64,000 bases of DNA. Origin: Cyphellophora europaea CBS 101466. Its lineage: Eukaryota; Ascomycota; Eurotiomycetes; Chaetothyriales; Cyphellophoraceae. This document shows positions 32,399-43,021 of this stretch, one piece after another. The position numbers and the translations under genes are program-made. The notes under the pieces are model-generated. The model did no database searches, was not told where the DNA came from, and worked only from the letters and a program-made list of their open reading frames with translations. The stretch is from contig NW_008481809.1 of the NCBI RefSeq assembly GCF_000365145.1, forward strand, positions 2,221,630 to 2,285,629, written 5' to 3'. Each line of letters begins with the position of its first letter. Within the stretch, counting starts at the first letter, position 1.

Positions 32399-33759
32399 TC
32401 AGAGGTCCGGCGAGGAACTGTTTCGCCGTGGTCGACTTTCATGCCATTTCCGTTTGTCGCCCGAGCGGTAGTTATTGCGTCGGTCCCTACCCCTGCCGCG
32501 GAATTTGTTCCATTCGGGTCTATCGCGATCATCGGGCTTGTCAGCGTTTGTGACCACGGGGTTCTTCGCCATCCAGGTCTCCAATACTGTCGTGATCTTA
32601 GGTCCCCATACGTCTTCACCTTTGCTGAGGTCGTCGTAGGTCAAACATAATGTGTGATGTTCCGGTGGAGGATCTGTGATAGTGTAGCTGGACTGGCGCG
32701 TCCTCGTGAGTTCGGCCATCGTGCCATACGAGCCGCAAGCAATACCGAGATCGTGAGCAAAGGATCGGACGTAGAACCCGCTACTGGAGGTCAGTCTGAT
32801 ACGAGCAGCCGGCGCATCAGCGGGAGTGTCGCTGAGCTCTGGAATGTCGTGGGTATGGAGAGCCGCTTTTTCAGCCGGTGCCATCTTGTTGAGCTCGTCC
32901 TTCGACACTTCTGCTGACTTGGCCGATACATTGGCATCTGGCGAGAGAGCTTCGGACGCATCGGCTTGATCCACAGTGGACCCCTCGACCGTCGTGTGTT
33001 CGAGATCTGTGGTCTGGGTTTCAACCTTCATGAGCTTCCTTGCGGTGGCCTTGTCGGCAGCGGAAGCTTCAGCGGCTGGCCAACGAAAGTCGTGCTTGCC
33101 CCCTTCGTACCACTCAACAAGCACGCACTCGTCGACGACCATATCACGACTCTCTAGCTGCCTAGGTAGTTCCTTCCCACTCCTGGCATAGTCATATGCT
33201 TTGACTCCATTGATCTTCAGCGCGCTGTAGATAGGAGGTACCTGCTTGATTGCGCCTCTGAACTTGACCATCTTCTCCTCGACCAAGCTCTTGGTGACCT
33301 GCTCATAGGCAGCGTCTGCAACAACTCGGCCTGCGACATCATATGTATCGGTGCTCTTGCCAAATAGGACGACCGTCTCATATGTCTTGGTTCCGCCCAA
33401 AAACGAGCCCAAGGACTTGGTCCCTCGTCCGATGGCAACAATCAGCACGCCTGTCGCCAAGGGGTCTAGAGTGCCGCCATGTCCCATCTTGAAGACACTG
33501 TCTGTGTCAATTTTGCGTCGCTTCGAGTGGGACACATCTCGTTCAGCGTCCGCTTTCTGTCGCAGGGGAGCAAACGTCTTCGATTTTGCGAAGGCTTGCT
33601 GTAGATCACGTAATACCTGGGCCGATGACAAGCTCTTGGGCTTCTTGATAGCTAGATGAGAGCTCTCGAGTCAGCTGCGATCGAACCAAAGGCAAGTCTT
33701 CGAGAGGAATCGGCCTCACCAAAGACACCCTCAAGGACTTTTCCAGCAGTCTCAGCCAT
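32399..33759 (-). CDS. PUS4: tRNA pseudouridine-55 synthase Pus4 (TruB family)
   Basis: Makes pseudouridine 55 in the T-loop of tRNAs, in nucleus and mitochondria. Exons 33720-33759 and 32399-33651 (intron 68 nt) give 430 aa starting MAETAGKVLEGVFA; an in-frame ATG at 33783 would add eight residues. The catalytic motif GHGGTLDPLATGVL carries the nucleophilic Asp; KTYETVVLFGKSTDTYD, VPPIYSALKINGVKAYDYAR and SSSGFYVRSFAHDLG are the other TruB motifs. A charged insert of about 80 residues sits in the middle, and the tail is Arg-rich (RGRGRDRRNNYR). Confidence 0.93.
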
Positions 33760-34235
33760 GGTGCCGAAACTGCGAATATTCATCGATGTCGCCGTCACCC
33801 TTTGAAGCATACAACACTGCACCTAGTGAACTTGTTTGTACAACCGTGCATCTACTCCCAAGTTCACGCGGACTTTTGGACCCCACTCTGCCGTCTTGCT
33901 ACCGAGTCGTGCCTGCCAAGGATAAAGTGGGCCGGTGACGCTCGGGCGATGGCTGCGCTCTTCAACCTTCAAGGCGTCACCCAGCCTCTTTCGCGCATCC
34001 CACAACTCATCATGCCAGTACTGTATAGAATTCCAGGCCTTTCAAGCATTCGCAACGAACATCAATCCGCCGAAAATCCGCACCCCATCTCCCTCACCCT
34101 CGACCTACGGCAGCCCATCACCTGAAGACGAAACGTGCCCCACCAGGCAAACGTCGAGGCAGTCCTCACCCGCATCGTGACGGAAGCGTCTGAGCACCAC
34201 ATTACGTGCGCAATGAAACAAAGTTCTCACTCGCC

Positions 34236-35864
34236 ATGACGACGTATCCTGAAGAACGCGTCCTGAAGCCTCTCGACCCTGTACCGGAAGATGTCAACGA
34301 TTGGCCAGACTTTGCTCTCAGAGAAGTGAAGATATTCTATCAGGGCAAAGGTCGCTATGCCGACTTACTAGAAGCATCAGATGAGTCGCCACTATGCGTT
34401 CTCGGAGAGCTGATGCCGTTGGATGATGAGCTGGAACATCTAGGTGAGTGGTCAGCTGTTACCCAGATATCTTGGCAAAGCTGACTCGCCCAAGCGCTTA
34501 TCGATAAACCCGTCTATTCTCGTATCAAAATCGAGAATGTCACCAATTACAGCTTTGGGCTAGATGATGGAGGTACGCCTCAGATATGGGCGGCAGGTAA
34601 AGCTGGGTGGTATGAGATTCAGCCATCGGATCGCTACCTGCAGCACTACAACGACACCGTCGAGGCTATCGACTTGTTCTACTTTATGGTTGATCAGCAT
34701 CAGCAACTGCCGAAGAAGCGCCAACGCTTCGGCTTTGCGGTGGATCCTTTCTTAGCGGAATACCAAAAGCATACTGGCTACCGAATCAACGATGATGATG
34801 ATGCCATGGAGACCATTCACAAGCACCACAAATTCTTGTTGAAGCAGATGATTGAGGAAAGAGAAGGCATCAACTGGGCTCAGTCGTATTTGTGGAAACA
34901 TCTTCTGGAAACCTACGCCGAGGAAATCGAACAGCTGAAAATAACTTTGGCCCAGCAGATGGAACAAATGGAGTTGAACACGCCAGCGGCCCAAAAGTCA
35001 AGCTCAGAATCATCGTCCGAAGCTGAAGAGTCAAAGACTGACGACGAGGCCGAAGACGAGGATGACGATGACGATGACGATGAAGAAGATGGTTCAGGCA
35101 CGACACCAGGCTCAGACGCCAAGTCTTCAGCATCAAGTGAAGCATCCGAGTCTGAAGCAGAGACGGAGGTTGACTGGACCAAGACTATTTGGGATCTGCT
35201 CAATGCCCTTCGCAAATCACCGAACTTCAATATGCGTCATTGTGGGATCGAGCAACTAGCTGACGAACTGCGCAAACTACCTGCATTCACGCCGAACGAC
35301 CATAAATCGGCAGTCAAGGCAATCGAGCGCTCGGCCTCGGAGCTGATCCGCCTAATGAACGAGGCCAAGTTGCGCAAAAAATTTAACTGGTCGACGCGAG
35401 CCATATATGACGAACTTGAGACAACCTTTGCGGGGGAAGTTGCTGAGGAGACAATCAGAACACCCGCAGCAAAGGGCAACACCAAGCGACATCGCACCAA
35501 GTCCGTATTACGGCCTTCAGGCGCAGGAAAAGCACGCAAGAGCACGGGCGGTGTGCCTGACAGCCAAGACGAAGACGAAGAGATGCCAGACGTGCCTACC
35601 ACATCACCGGCCGTGGGTCGGAAGAACTTGCAACATATGACGCGACGGACAAGGGTACAGACTTCTGACTCTGCTGCAAGTCGAGACGACAGCCCCAGCA
35701 GGCAGTTGAACGGCATCCACGATCCGTACGCGCTGCCTGAGCTTCCTCCGGGTCCTGAGGCGCAGGAGATGCTTGACCTACTAAACCAGGAATCCAAACG
35801 TGTAGGCAGGCAACATCAGACGTCTCATCTGAAAGATTTTCTAGAGCACTTTAACTGGGAGTAA
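34236..35864 (+). CDS. RFTS (DNMT1-RFD) domain protein
   Basis: Exons 34236-34443 and 34495-35864 (intron 51 nt) give 525 aa. The N-terminal 150 residues match the replication-foci-targeting domain known from DNMT1 and from S. pombe Raf2: PLCVLGELMPLDDELEHLAL across the join, then YSFGLDDG, then WAAGKAGWYEIQPSDRYLQH. A long acidic stretch follows (EAEDEDDDDDDDEEDGSG), a helical segment, and a basic disordered tail. There is no methyltransferase domain. In fission yeast the related protein belongs to the Clr4 heterochromatin complex, so a chromatin role is plausible; that is inference. Start: first in-frame ATG consistent with the domain. Confidence 0.8.
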
Positions 35865-36202
35865 TGAGATGAATGACGGATCAGAGGACTTTTGAGGTTA
35901 ATTCTGAGCGTTCTGTAAGGCGTTGATTGGCGGTTTGGTCCTTGGTGCAGTCAGGAGCGGTGTCAATAACTGACCACTGGAGTGCGCAATTATATCCAGC
36001 AGTATATTCCCTCCATTAATTGGCATTTATTCACCATGTACAACGGCATTTCATGAGCTCATATCGATGGTCTTGTGCTGTGTCCGTCCACCATTGCAAA
36101 CAAAGTCTGCCCAGATGTATATATGCAACACCCGTCCCCGCGGAGTGTCGACAGGTCATGCAGCGGACTGCATTGGTTGCTGTACGTTGACTCAATTCAT
36201 CG
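35865..36202. other. Convergent intergenic, 340 bp
   Basis: Between the RFTS gene and the esterase gene. Nothing seen. Confidence 0.4.
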
Positions 36203-37252
36203 TTACTTTTCCTCAAACGCGCCTTCTAGCCACTTTGCCATCTCCGCATACAAGTCCTCTGTTGCGCGAGCTCTCAATCTTTCCTTCTCTCCACGCTCCC
36301 TGGTATGCGTGAAGCCGTGCCTCCAGCCCTTGACCCGCAGCCACCTCACGCCGCCTTCCTCCCAGTCTTCGGACTCGTCCTTCTTTGCGGCAGATGCACC
36401 GGCAAGCTTCTTGGCCATCTCGTGGGCCTCATGACAGAGCACATCGAACTCACAGCCGATGAAAAGAGCACGCTGCGGCAGTGATTGACGCTCGGCGTAG
36501 ATGGGCGACAGCAGTGGGTCGCTCAAGCGTGTGCCGGCGGGGATGTATGCCCAATTGAACCACGCACCCGTGGTCTTGAGCACGTCCTGCGTTCCGTCCG
36601 GCATGGTGCGGAAGGTGCCCTTGTATTTGCCGGAGAAGTCGACGACAGGGTAGACTGGGACGATGGCTTTCAGTCTGGCACCGACCAAGGGTGACTGTGC
36701 GGCAGCGAGAGCGAGGTTGCCACCAGCAGAGAAGCCGCCTAGGGCCACGCGGCCGTGGTCGATAGGGAGGGTACTGTCTGCGAGAATGGCTGGGATCAAG
36801 GCGGTGATGTCCTGGACAGCGACGGGGAAGGGGGACCGTGGCGATCGGGAATAGGAGAGGGAGATAACAAGGCAGTTGTGTTTGTGGCAGAGGGTGTGGC
36901 AGAAGGGGTCATCCACAACGGGATCGCATAGGGCAAAACCGCCACCGTGAATGTTGATATAGGTTGGTAGAGGCTCTGATGTGGAGCCATGGCTTGGTGG
37001 AACGAAGACGCGGACCTCGAGATTGGGCCGCACGGAATAGAAGTTCTTGAACGTTGGTTGAGCCTTTTTCGTGAGGTAGTTGCTAAAGCGCAGAAGGCGG
37101 AGGCCAATATATACAACGCTTTTGAAGGAGTATAGACAGAGGCCTGTCAGGAGGCGCTGGGGCAAGGGGAGCTTGGGTGCTGTCTCTTTGGTTAGTAGAG
37201 GGGAGGAGTCGTGTGCAGACGTTGCCCCAGGAGGCTCGTGTGAGGTTGCCAT
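36203..37252 (-). CDS. Alpha/beta-hydrolase, HSL-type esterase/lipase
   Basis: Single exon, 349 aa from the ATG at 37252. The hormone-sensitive-lipase group is shown by the oxyanion motif NIHGGGFALCD and the nucleophile elbow GGFSAGGNLALAAAQ. The acid residue is probably in IGCEFDVLCHEA and the catalytic His in WRHGFTH. An N-terminal hydrophobic stretch (FKSVVYIGLRLL) may associate with membranes, but no signal peptide is clear. Substrate unknown. Confidence 0.85.
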   Translation of the reverse strand: MATSHEPPGATSAHDSSPLLTKETAPKLPLPQRLLTGLCLYSFKSVVYIGLRLLRFSNYLTKKAQPTFKNFYSVRPNLEVRVFVPPSHGSTSEPLPTYINIHGGGFALCDPVVDDPFCHTLCHKHNCLVISLSYSRSPRSPFPVAVQDITALIPAILADSTLPIDHGRVALGGFSAGGNLALAAAQSPLVGARLKAIVPVYPVVDFSGKYKGTFRTMPDGTQDVLKTTGAWFNWAYIPAGTRLSDPLLSPIYAERQSLPQRALFIGCEFDVLCHEAHEMAKKLAGASAAKKDESEDWEEGGVRWLRVKGWRHGFTHTRERGEKERLRARATEDLYAEMAKWLEGAFEEK

Positions 37253-38158
37253 ACTGGGAACGAGCGACAGCACTGCAATGCGATAACGATGAACACTGGA
37301 AATGCAGCTTACACGTGGGGAGTGACTCCAGCGTGCAGTCGGAGGTGTTTTGTTCCGGGAACTGGGAACGTCGTTCCCAATCATGATTCATAGACCTCGG
37401 CATTTTTTATCATCAAGCATAAAGTACACTCACTCGTGATCGTCCTATCCATGTCCCCAGACGAACGCATGGTACTTGCGACAAGTATTTGTGATGGCCT
37501 GCACTGCCGACGAAATGGAATCGGCGACGGGAATGCTTAAGGCAGGACCCGGGGGGGCCAGGTCATCTGCCAGGCATCCAAATGTACGCCATCCTGGCCT
37601 GGTTTCGGGGATTGCGAAGGCCCCGAGAAGTGGACTTAAGCGTAGACACGCCAAGCAGACTGCTATTTGCGGCAACTTTGGCGATCTCAAACGGGCGCGC
37701 ACGGGAGCTTGTCGAGGCATTTTTTCATGCCGGAGCCACAGCTGTCTCCCCGGCGGCGCCTATTGGCTTCGTCGGCCTTCCATTCCTAGGGGCTAACCCG
37801 AAGAGAGCTCTCCCTGCACATGACTTCGCGCTACTCCCCAGGGCTGGGACGATTTCCTTCCGATCAGCCTCGTCACAAATCCAGGCACAAGTCATTTCTC
37901 GTAGACACTCTTTATCATAGCAGGTGTTTCCCTCACACCACCCTCACTCCCTCTCTCCCTACACCACGATCGATCTCGCTCGACCTCGCATCGACACTCC
38001 ACTCCTGGCGTGGCGATTACCCTAGTCCCAGATCATCCAGACCCTGGACCTGCGCGTTCGTTTGGCGGCCCGCGTGTCGTCAAATGAACCTGCTTCATTC
38101 ATTATTACATTTTCTTAATTTCCTACTCTTCGACGGGAAGAGAACTTTTCTCTCCTAA
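37253..38158. promoter_or_regulatory. Divergent promoter region, 900 bp
   Basis: Between the esterase and the PPR protein. The last 200 bp before 38159 are pyrimidine-rich (CTCCCTCTCTCCC), as in strong fungal promoters. Open frames here show no family features. Confidence 0.4.
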
Positions 38159-41100
38159 ATGCCTTTCAAGCCCTTCGCACACCTCGCTCGAGTTAGTATC
38201 GCGAAAGGAATTGGCCATACCTACGCTCCATCCGTTGTCGCTGCACCTTCGACCCTCGGGCTTAACAACAATCACAGTGTTGCCAAATTCACCAAAGGCG
38301 CACACCTACAGCAGACCTTCACTGGTACCGGGTCGTCTGGCGCAGGCGCCAAAGCCGGTTATTCTACACAAGCCTCAACCGGGGATTCGGGTCTTGCGCA
38401 ATACTATGCTGCCTGGCAACATGCCCAGCAGACTGGAGATGACTCCGACTTCAAGCAGCACCTGAGTGCTCGGACCGTCTCGTGGAAGCAGCCGGAGAAC
38501 AATGTACAGCGCCTCGAGTCTCCACGACCCATCGACCTTCTACGACTTCCGACCAGACCCGCGCTCAGCCGAGTCCAGAGCGAGAGTGTCATTCATGATG
38601 GAAAATCCTCGGATGAGGTGGTGGTTCTGAATGACAAGGCCGCCGAAGTCGAGTACATTCAAGTCTCCCGTGACCTGGCCGATGAGTTTGCCGTCGAGAG
38701 CGAAGTCGGAACACCGTTAGCCAGTTCTCGCGCGGCCTCTCCAGCGATTGAGAAGTCGACCAAGTCTACCGAATCCCAATCCGAGTCGCTCACTGATGCT
38801 ACATCAGCCGCGTCCGAGGAAGCCTACCTTTTGTCAGACAAGATTGTGAAGCTTGGGCAGCAGCGTCGATATGCTGAGATTCCCGCCATATACCAGAACA
38901 TTGTCGAAGAAGGTCTTATCCCCTCGGTCGATGCGTACAACCACATACTGGTGTCCGCTATCCACCTGCATGTCAACTACGAACCATGGCACAAGGCTCT
39001 CGTCATTTGGTCGGATATGACTCAGCGGGCAGTCCAACCGAATGATGCAACTTACGGTATCCTGATCGAGTTCCTCACCTCCACTGCTCTCCACGTTCAG
39101 CGAGTTCAAAAGCTCCTCGACGAGCGCGCTACCAGATATGGTACTCGTTCGCAGCCTTTTGTGCTCAGCTCTGCTGCTCATGAGCAGCAACTGTACGCTG
39201 ACGACACCTCGCTGAGCTTTGCTAACAAGTTTTACAACATCGCCCGTGGCACCATCAAAGATTTCTCACTATCGGCTGCGGCGTACAATGGCTTGGCCCG
39301 TGCTTGTGCTCAGTCCGGAATGTTTGAGCAGCTCACAACACTCCTGTCCGATATGAAGCTCAACCAGGTACGCATCGATCCTCGAAACTATACCTATATC
39401 ATCGACGCCTATGCTTCCGCCAGAGATTCCTCGGCCGCGCAGAAAGTCTACGAGGAGTATCGCGAGTTTGCTATAACTAGGGCCGCCAACGATCCCTTGG
39501 ATATGAGGGTGTATGCTTCTCTGATTAAGGCGTATCACGCTGCAGACCAGGCCGACACTGGCCTCAACTTTTACCAAAAGGTGCTCGACTCTTTCAATGG
39601 CTCGGCCAACCAGGAGATACTATCCAACAACCTGACGGCTGCTTTCGTCCTCGAAGGCTTGGTCCAATACCACATTGACAACCAGGCCTTCGCTACCGCC
39701 GTCACGTCCATTGATGCTTTCTCGCCTGAATCACATGTTCGTGAACAAGCTCTTAGCAAAATTGCTTCTGCTGCTGCCGACGCCAACAGCATTGCGGATG
39801 CTATTGTTGCCTACCATGCCATCTCAGTGGCCGAGGCTAAGTCTACTTCGATCATGGCTATGACAGCCATGCATCTACGGGCCAAGGACTTTCGTTCAGC
39901 CCGGGCAATCTGGAGTGAGTCCAAGTTTGTACCTGTTCGTCCGACCACCGACTTTGCAACCATGTATGGTATGGCGCTGATTCGGGAGGGAGCTATCGAT
40001 GAGGCCATCAATGAAGCTCGCGACATGTTCAACATCATTAGGAGCTCGGCAACTAGTCAAGCAAGCCGCAACATTGCTATGTCCGAGATCGATGAGGCCG
40101 TCATCCTCTTTGGCGAAGCTCTTCGAAAGACACAAGCCCGAGTTTCAGCTCAGTCGAGTGTCAGCTTACTTCGGGCGATGATCGAGAACGGTGGGCTTGT
40201 GTCACCGGTTGCGGAGCACGCTGTGGCCAGTCTGCAGCCTGATTGTGTTCACCAACTCAGCGCTCAGGACATCGGCATTGCTCTTCATGTTCAAGCTCAG
40301 ATTCTCACAACTGATCAGTCCATCAGCATGGACAACGCTCACAACCAGCGCTTTGCCCATCTCGTCGAGACGGCTATCAACCGTGCAATTCCTCTTGACC
40401 CTTCGACCCCTCCCGTCGTTGGAGAGGCAATTCCTCAGATTGCTGCCCTCCGTCCCGATCTTGTTCAGCGATGGCACGATTACCGCAATCCCGCTCCCAA
40501 GCCTGCTCCCTCTCTACCTGCAACCCCCATCACGCCTCATGTTGGCTTCGTTGAGCAACCACCAGTCGTTGACACCTACGACCCATATGCTCAGCTGACG
40601 GATTTCCGGGCTTCCAAGATTATTTCGGAACTGCTAGAGAGCACCACTGGTCGTATCGAGAACCACCTCAGCGACTCTCTCTCGCGCCTTCGCAACGTGC
40701 GTCGTGCTGGTCGACATCTTCATTACACTGCGTACGGCAAACTGCTCACAGCAGCTGGCAAGGCAAAACAGACTAACCGCGTTGCGGATATTCTGGCTAT
40801 GGCCAAGCATGACGTGCCCTTCAACCCTGAAATTCAAGCTGTCAGAGCAGGCTGGATTGGTATCATCGATTCGGCTGTCGCGGCTTATTTGACTGCTGGT
40901 GACCGACAGACGGCTACCAAGTACCACGAACAGCTCTTGGAGATGGGTGCGGCTCCTTCCGCCAATACCTTCGGCATCTACATCACCACCCTGGCAAACA
41001 CATTTGATGAAGCAACCGAGGCTGTCAAGATCTTCCAACGTGCCATCTCCGAGGGTGTTACTCCTAGCGTGTTCTTGTACAATGCTGTCATTGGGAAGCT

Positions 41101-41965
41101 TGGCAAGGCCCGGCGAATCGACGACTGCCTGCGGTACTTTGGGGAGATGCAGAGCATGGGCATGCGTCCGTCCTCGGTCACTTACGGCACACTTGTCAAC
41201 GCTCTCTGTCGCACCAGCGAGGAGACTTTTGCCGTTGAGATGTTCGATGAGATGGAAGCCGCCCCAAACTACCGGCCGCGTCCGGCCCCCTACAATTCGA
41301 TCATCCAGTACTTCCTCAACACCAAGCGCGACCGTAGTAAGGTGCTCGAGTACTACGAGCGGATGAAGTCTCGCAACATCAAGCCTACTTCGCACACCTA
41401 TAAGCTGCTCATCGAAGCGCATGCATCGCTGGAGCCTGTTGATCTTGTCGCCGCTGAAGGTATTCTTGCGGAGATGAAGGCGGCTGGTGTCATGCCCGAG
41501 GCAGTACACTACGGCACACTCATCCATGCCAAGGGCTGCGTCATGCACGACATGGAGGGCGCGCGATCGCTTTTCAACTCGATTGTTGCTGGCGGCATCA
41601 TCAAACCCACCGACAATCTCTATCAGAACCTGCTTGAGGCCATGGTCGCCAATCACGAGGTGACCAAGACTCAAGATGTTCTCGATGACATGAATCGTCG
41701 CGGCGTGCGCATGACACCATATATTGCGAATACTCTCATTCACGGCTGGGCCGGTGAAGGTGACGTTGCGAAGGCTAAGACCATCTTCAACGAGCTAGGA
41801 GCTGACAAGTGCGAACCCAGCACATACGAAGCTATGACTCGTGCATTCTTGTCGGTCGAAGACCGCGAGAGTGCCAACGCTGTCGTGCAGCAGATGCTCC
41901 TCAAGGGATACCCTGCTGCCGTATCAGAGAAGGTGCTTGCGCTTGTCGGTGGCGCGGCTGCTTAA
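38159..41965 (+). CDS. Pentatricopeptide-repeat protein, mitochondrial (Pet309/CYA-5-like)
   Basis: 1268 aa in one exon. PPR proteins bind organellar RNA; the long fungal members Pet309 and CYA-5 are needed for COX1 mRNA stability and translation in mitochondria. The N-terminus MPFKPFAHLARVSIAKGIG is basic and fits a presequence. PPR motifs are visible in series: IPSVDAYNHILVSAIH, PNDATYGILIEFL, RIDPRNYTYIIDAYASA, PSVFLYNAVIGKLGKA, RPSSVTYGTLVNALCR, RPAPYNSIIQYFLN, KPTSHTYKLLIEAHA and more to the end. A linker with PAPKPAPSLPATPITPH near residue 780 divides the two repeat blocks. The exact orthologue is inferred from size and layout only. Confidence 0.85.
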   Translation: MPFKPFAHLARVSIAKGIGHTYAPSVVAAPSTLGLNNNHSVAKFTKGAHLQQTFTGTGSSGAGAKAGYSTQASTGDSGLAQYYAAWQHAQQTGDDSDFKQHLSARTVSWKQPENNVQRLESPRPIDLLRLPTRPALSRVQSESVIHDGKSSDEVVVLNDKAAEVEYIQVSRDLADEFAVESEVGTPLASSRAASPAIEKSTKSTESQSESLTDATSAASEEAYLLSDKIVKLGQQRRYAEIPAIYQNIVEEGLIPSVDAYNHILVSAIHLHVNYEPWHKALVIWSDMTQRAVQPNDATYGILIEFLTSTALHVQRVQKLLDERATRYGTRSQPFVLSSAAHEQQLYADDTSLSFANKFYNIARGTIKDFSLSAAAYNGLARACAQSGMFEQLTTLLSDMKLNQVRIDPRNYTYIIDAYASARDSSAAQKVYEEYREFAITRAANDPLDMRVYASLIKAYHAADQADTGLNFYQKVLDSFNGSANQEILSNNLTAAFVLEGLVQYHIDNQAFATAVTSIDAFSPESHVREQALSKIASAAADANSIADAIVAYHAISVAEAKSTSIMAMTAMHLRAKDFRSARAIWSESKFVPVRPTTDFATMYGMALIREGAIDEAINEARDMFNIIRSSATSQASRNIAMSEIDEAVILFGEALRKTQARVSAQSSVSLLRAMIENGGLVSPVAEHAVASLQPDCVHQLSAQDIGIALHVQAQILTTDQSISMDNAHNQRFAHLVETAINRAIPLDPSTPPVVGEAIPQIAALRPDLVQRWHDYRNPAPKPAPSLPATPITPHVGFVEQPPVVDTYDPYAQLTDFRASKIISELLESTTGRIENHLSDSLSRLRNVRRAGRHLHYTAYGKLLTAAGKAKQTNRVADILAMAKHDVPFNPEIQAVRAGWIGIIDSAVAAYLTAGDRQTATKYHEQLLEMGAAPSANTFGIYITTLANTFDEATEAVKIFQRAISEGVTPSVFLYNAVIGKLGKARRIDDCLRYFGEMQSMGMRPSSVTYGTLVNALCRTSEETFAVEMFDEMEAAPNYRPRPAPYNSIIQYFLNTKRDRSKVLEYYERMKSRNIKPTSHTYKLLIEAHASLEPVDLVAAEGILAEMKAAGVMPEAVHYGTLIHAKGCVMHDMEGARSLFNSIVAGGIIKPTDNLYQNLLEAMVANHEVTKTQDVLDDMNRRGVRMTPYIANTLIHGWAGEGDVAKAKTIFNELGADKCEPSTYEAMTRAFLSVEDRESANAVVQQMLLKGYPAAVSEKVLALVGGAAA

Positions 41966-43021
41966 CCGACCCCTCTGGTCTCGAGTGTGGCGCACGGCGC
42001 TTGCCTCGCGGAGACCCAGAAATTTTCGTTTGTCATTAATTTTGTGCTGCATTGCGATAATGTCTGATGATACCCTCGCCGGCGTGGAAAACTCACACAC
42101 ACTCCTGGCTTTTGCTTTTACGACTGTTACGGCCCCCATGGTATCGGCGTTTTTGTGCTGCGAGTGGACAGTTGCGAGGGGGGTTTCTGCACTGTACCAA
42201 CAACGCGGACTGGTTTTCTCCAAAACGAGCTATTGGTGCTGTGGACGGCGCTCAGCACACAAAAGGGGGGGGCTTTTCTAATGGACCATGGGATATGGTC
42301 TTTTTGTACAGTATCCACCGTCCTTTGGTGGAGGAGAAGCGGAATGGGCCGTGAGATGACGAACATGTGAATGACATGTACGGTGGTGGAAACCAAAGGA
42401 CCAAAAGGAAGGGACTCCCAACTCAATTTTTCCGCAAAGATCTAGACTTACTAGATAGCTTAGCAAATCGCTCCGCCGCGCTCCCCGAAGGTGACGAAAC
42501 GGGTGACGCGATATTCAAGGCGGATGCGAGAATCCCAACTTCTCGTTGAACTTCAATGAGGGTGTCTTCCATTCTCTCGTAGGCATTCATTTCGTGACAG
42601 AGAAGGAGAAAATGGGGGTGGATCAAGTGGGGGGAAAAACGAAAAGGACGTGCCCGTGTGCTGGTCGTGTACCTGAGACTATATCTTCTCACTCATTGTG
42701 CTCCTCCCCTCTGTCTCACCGTGTGTGTGGTTTGGCGACTGCGTAGATAGATGAATCCGCTCTCCCCCGCCACCGACTGACTGTCTTCTCTGCTCATTCG
42801 GAACCCGACTCTCTAGACATGTCCGACGCAATGAAGTGAGAAATGCGTGCGCACTCCTTAGATCGTCGTTTGTGTCCGCCACTCTGATTTCCAACCGCCT
42901 ACTCTTCCACCCCAACAAGCTCTCTAGACAAACCCCCAAGACCAGTGTCCGCCTTAGCTCCGCCCAGCATGGGCGCTGCTGGTGCAAGCTCGATGGGGGC
43001 GGCATTGTGGCGAGGGCACCT
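41966..43021. other. Intergenic, 1.06 kb
   Basis: Between the 3' ends of the PPR gene and the calmodulin-like gene. A minus-strand small frame is listed separately. The rest shows nothing. Confidence 0.4.
42423..42590 (-). CDS. Possible small protein of 55 aa
   Basis: A short frame starting MNAYERMEDTLIEVQREVG and ending SSKSRSLRKN. The first half would form an amphipathic helix and codon use looks coding-like, but there is no family match. A GTAAGT lies near its end, so it could instead be the first exon of a longer gene. Weak call. Confidence 0.25.
   Translation of the reverse strand: MNAYERMEDTLIEVQREVGILASALNIASPVSSPSGSAAERFAKLSSKSRSLRKN

Noticed and set aside
40634..41743. Long minus-strand open frame (369 codons) opposite the PPR gene
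   Set aside because: It mirrors the PPR codon pattern, has no start context or family match, and the plus strand has clear PPR motifs throughout.
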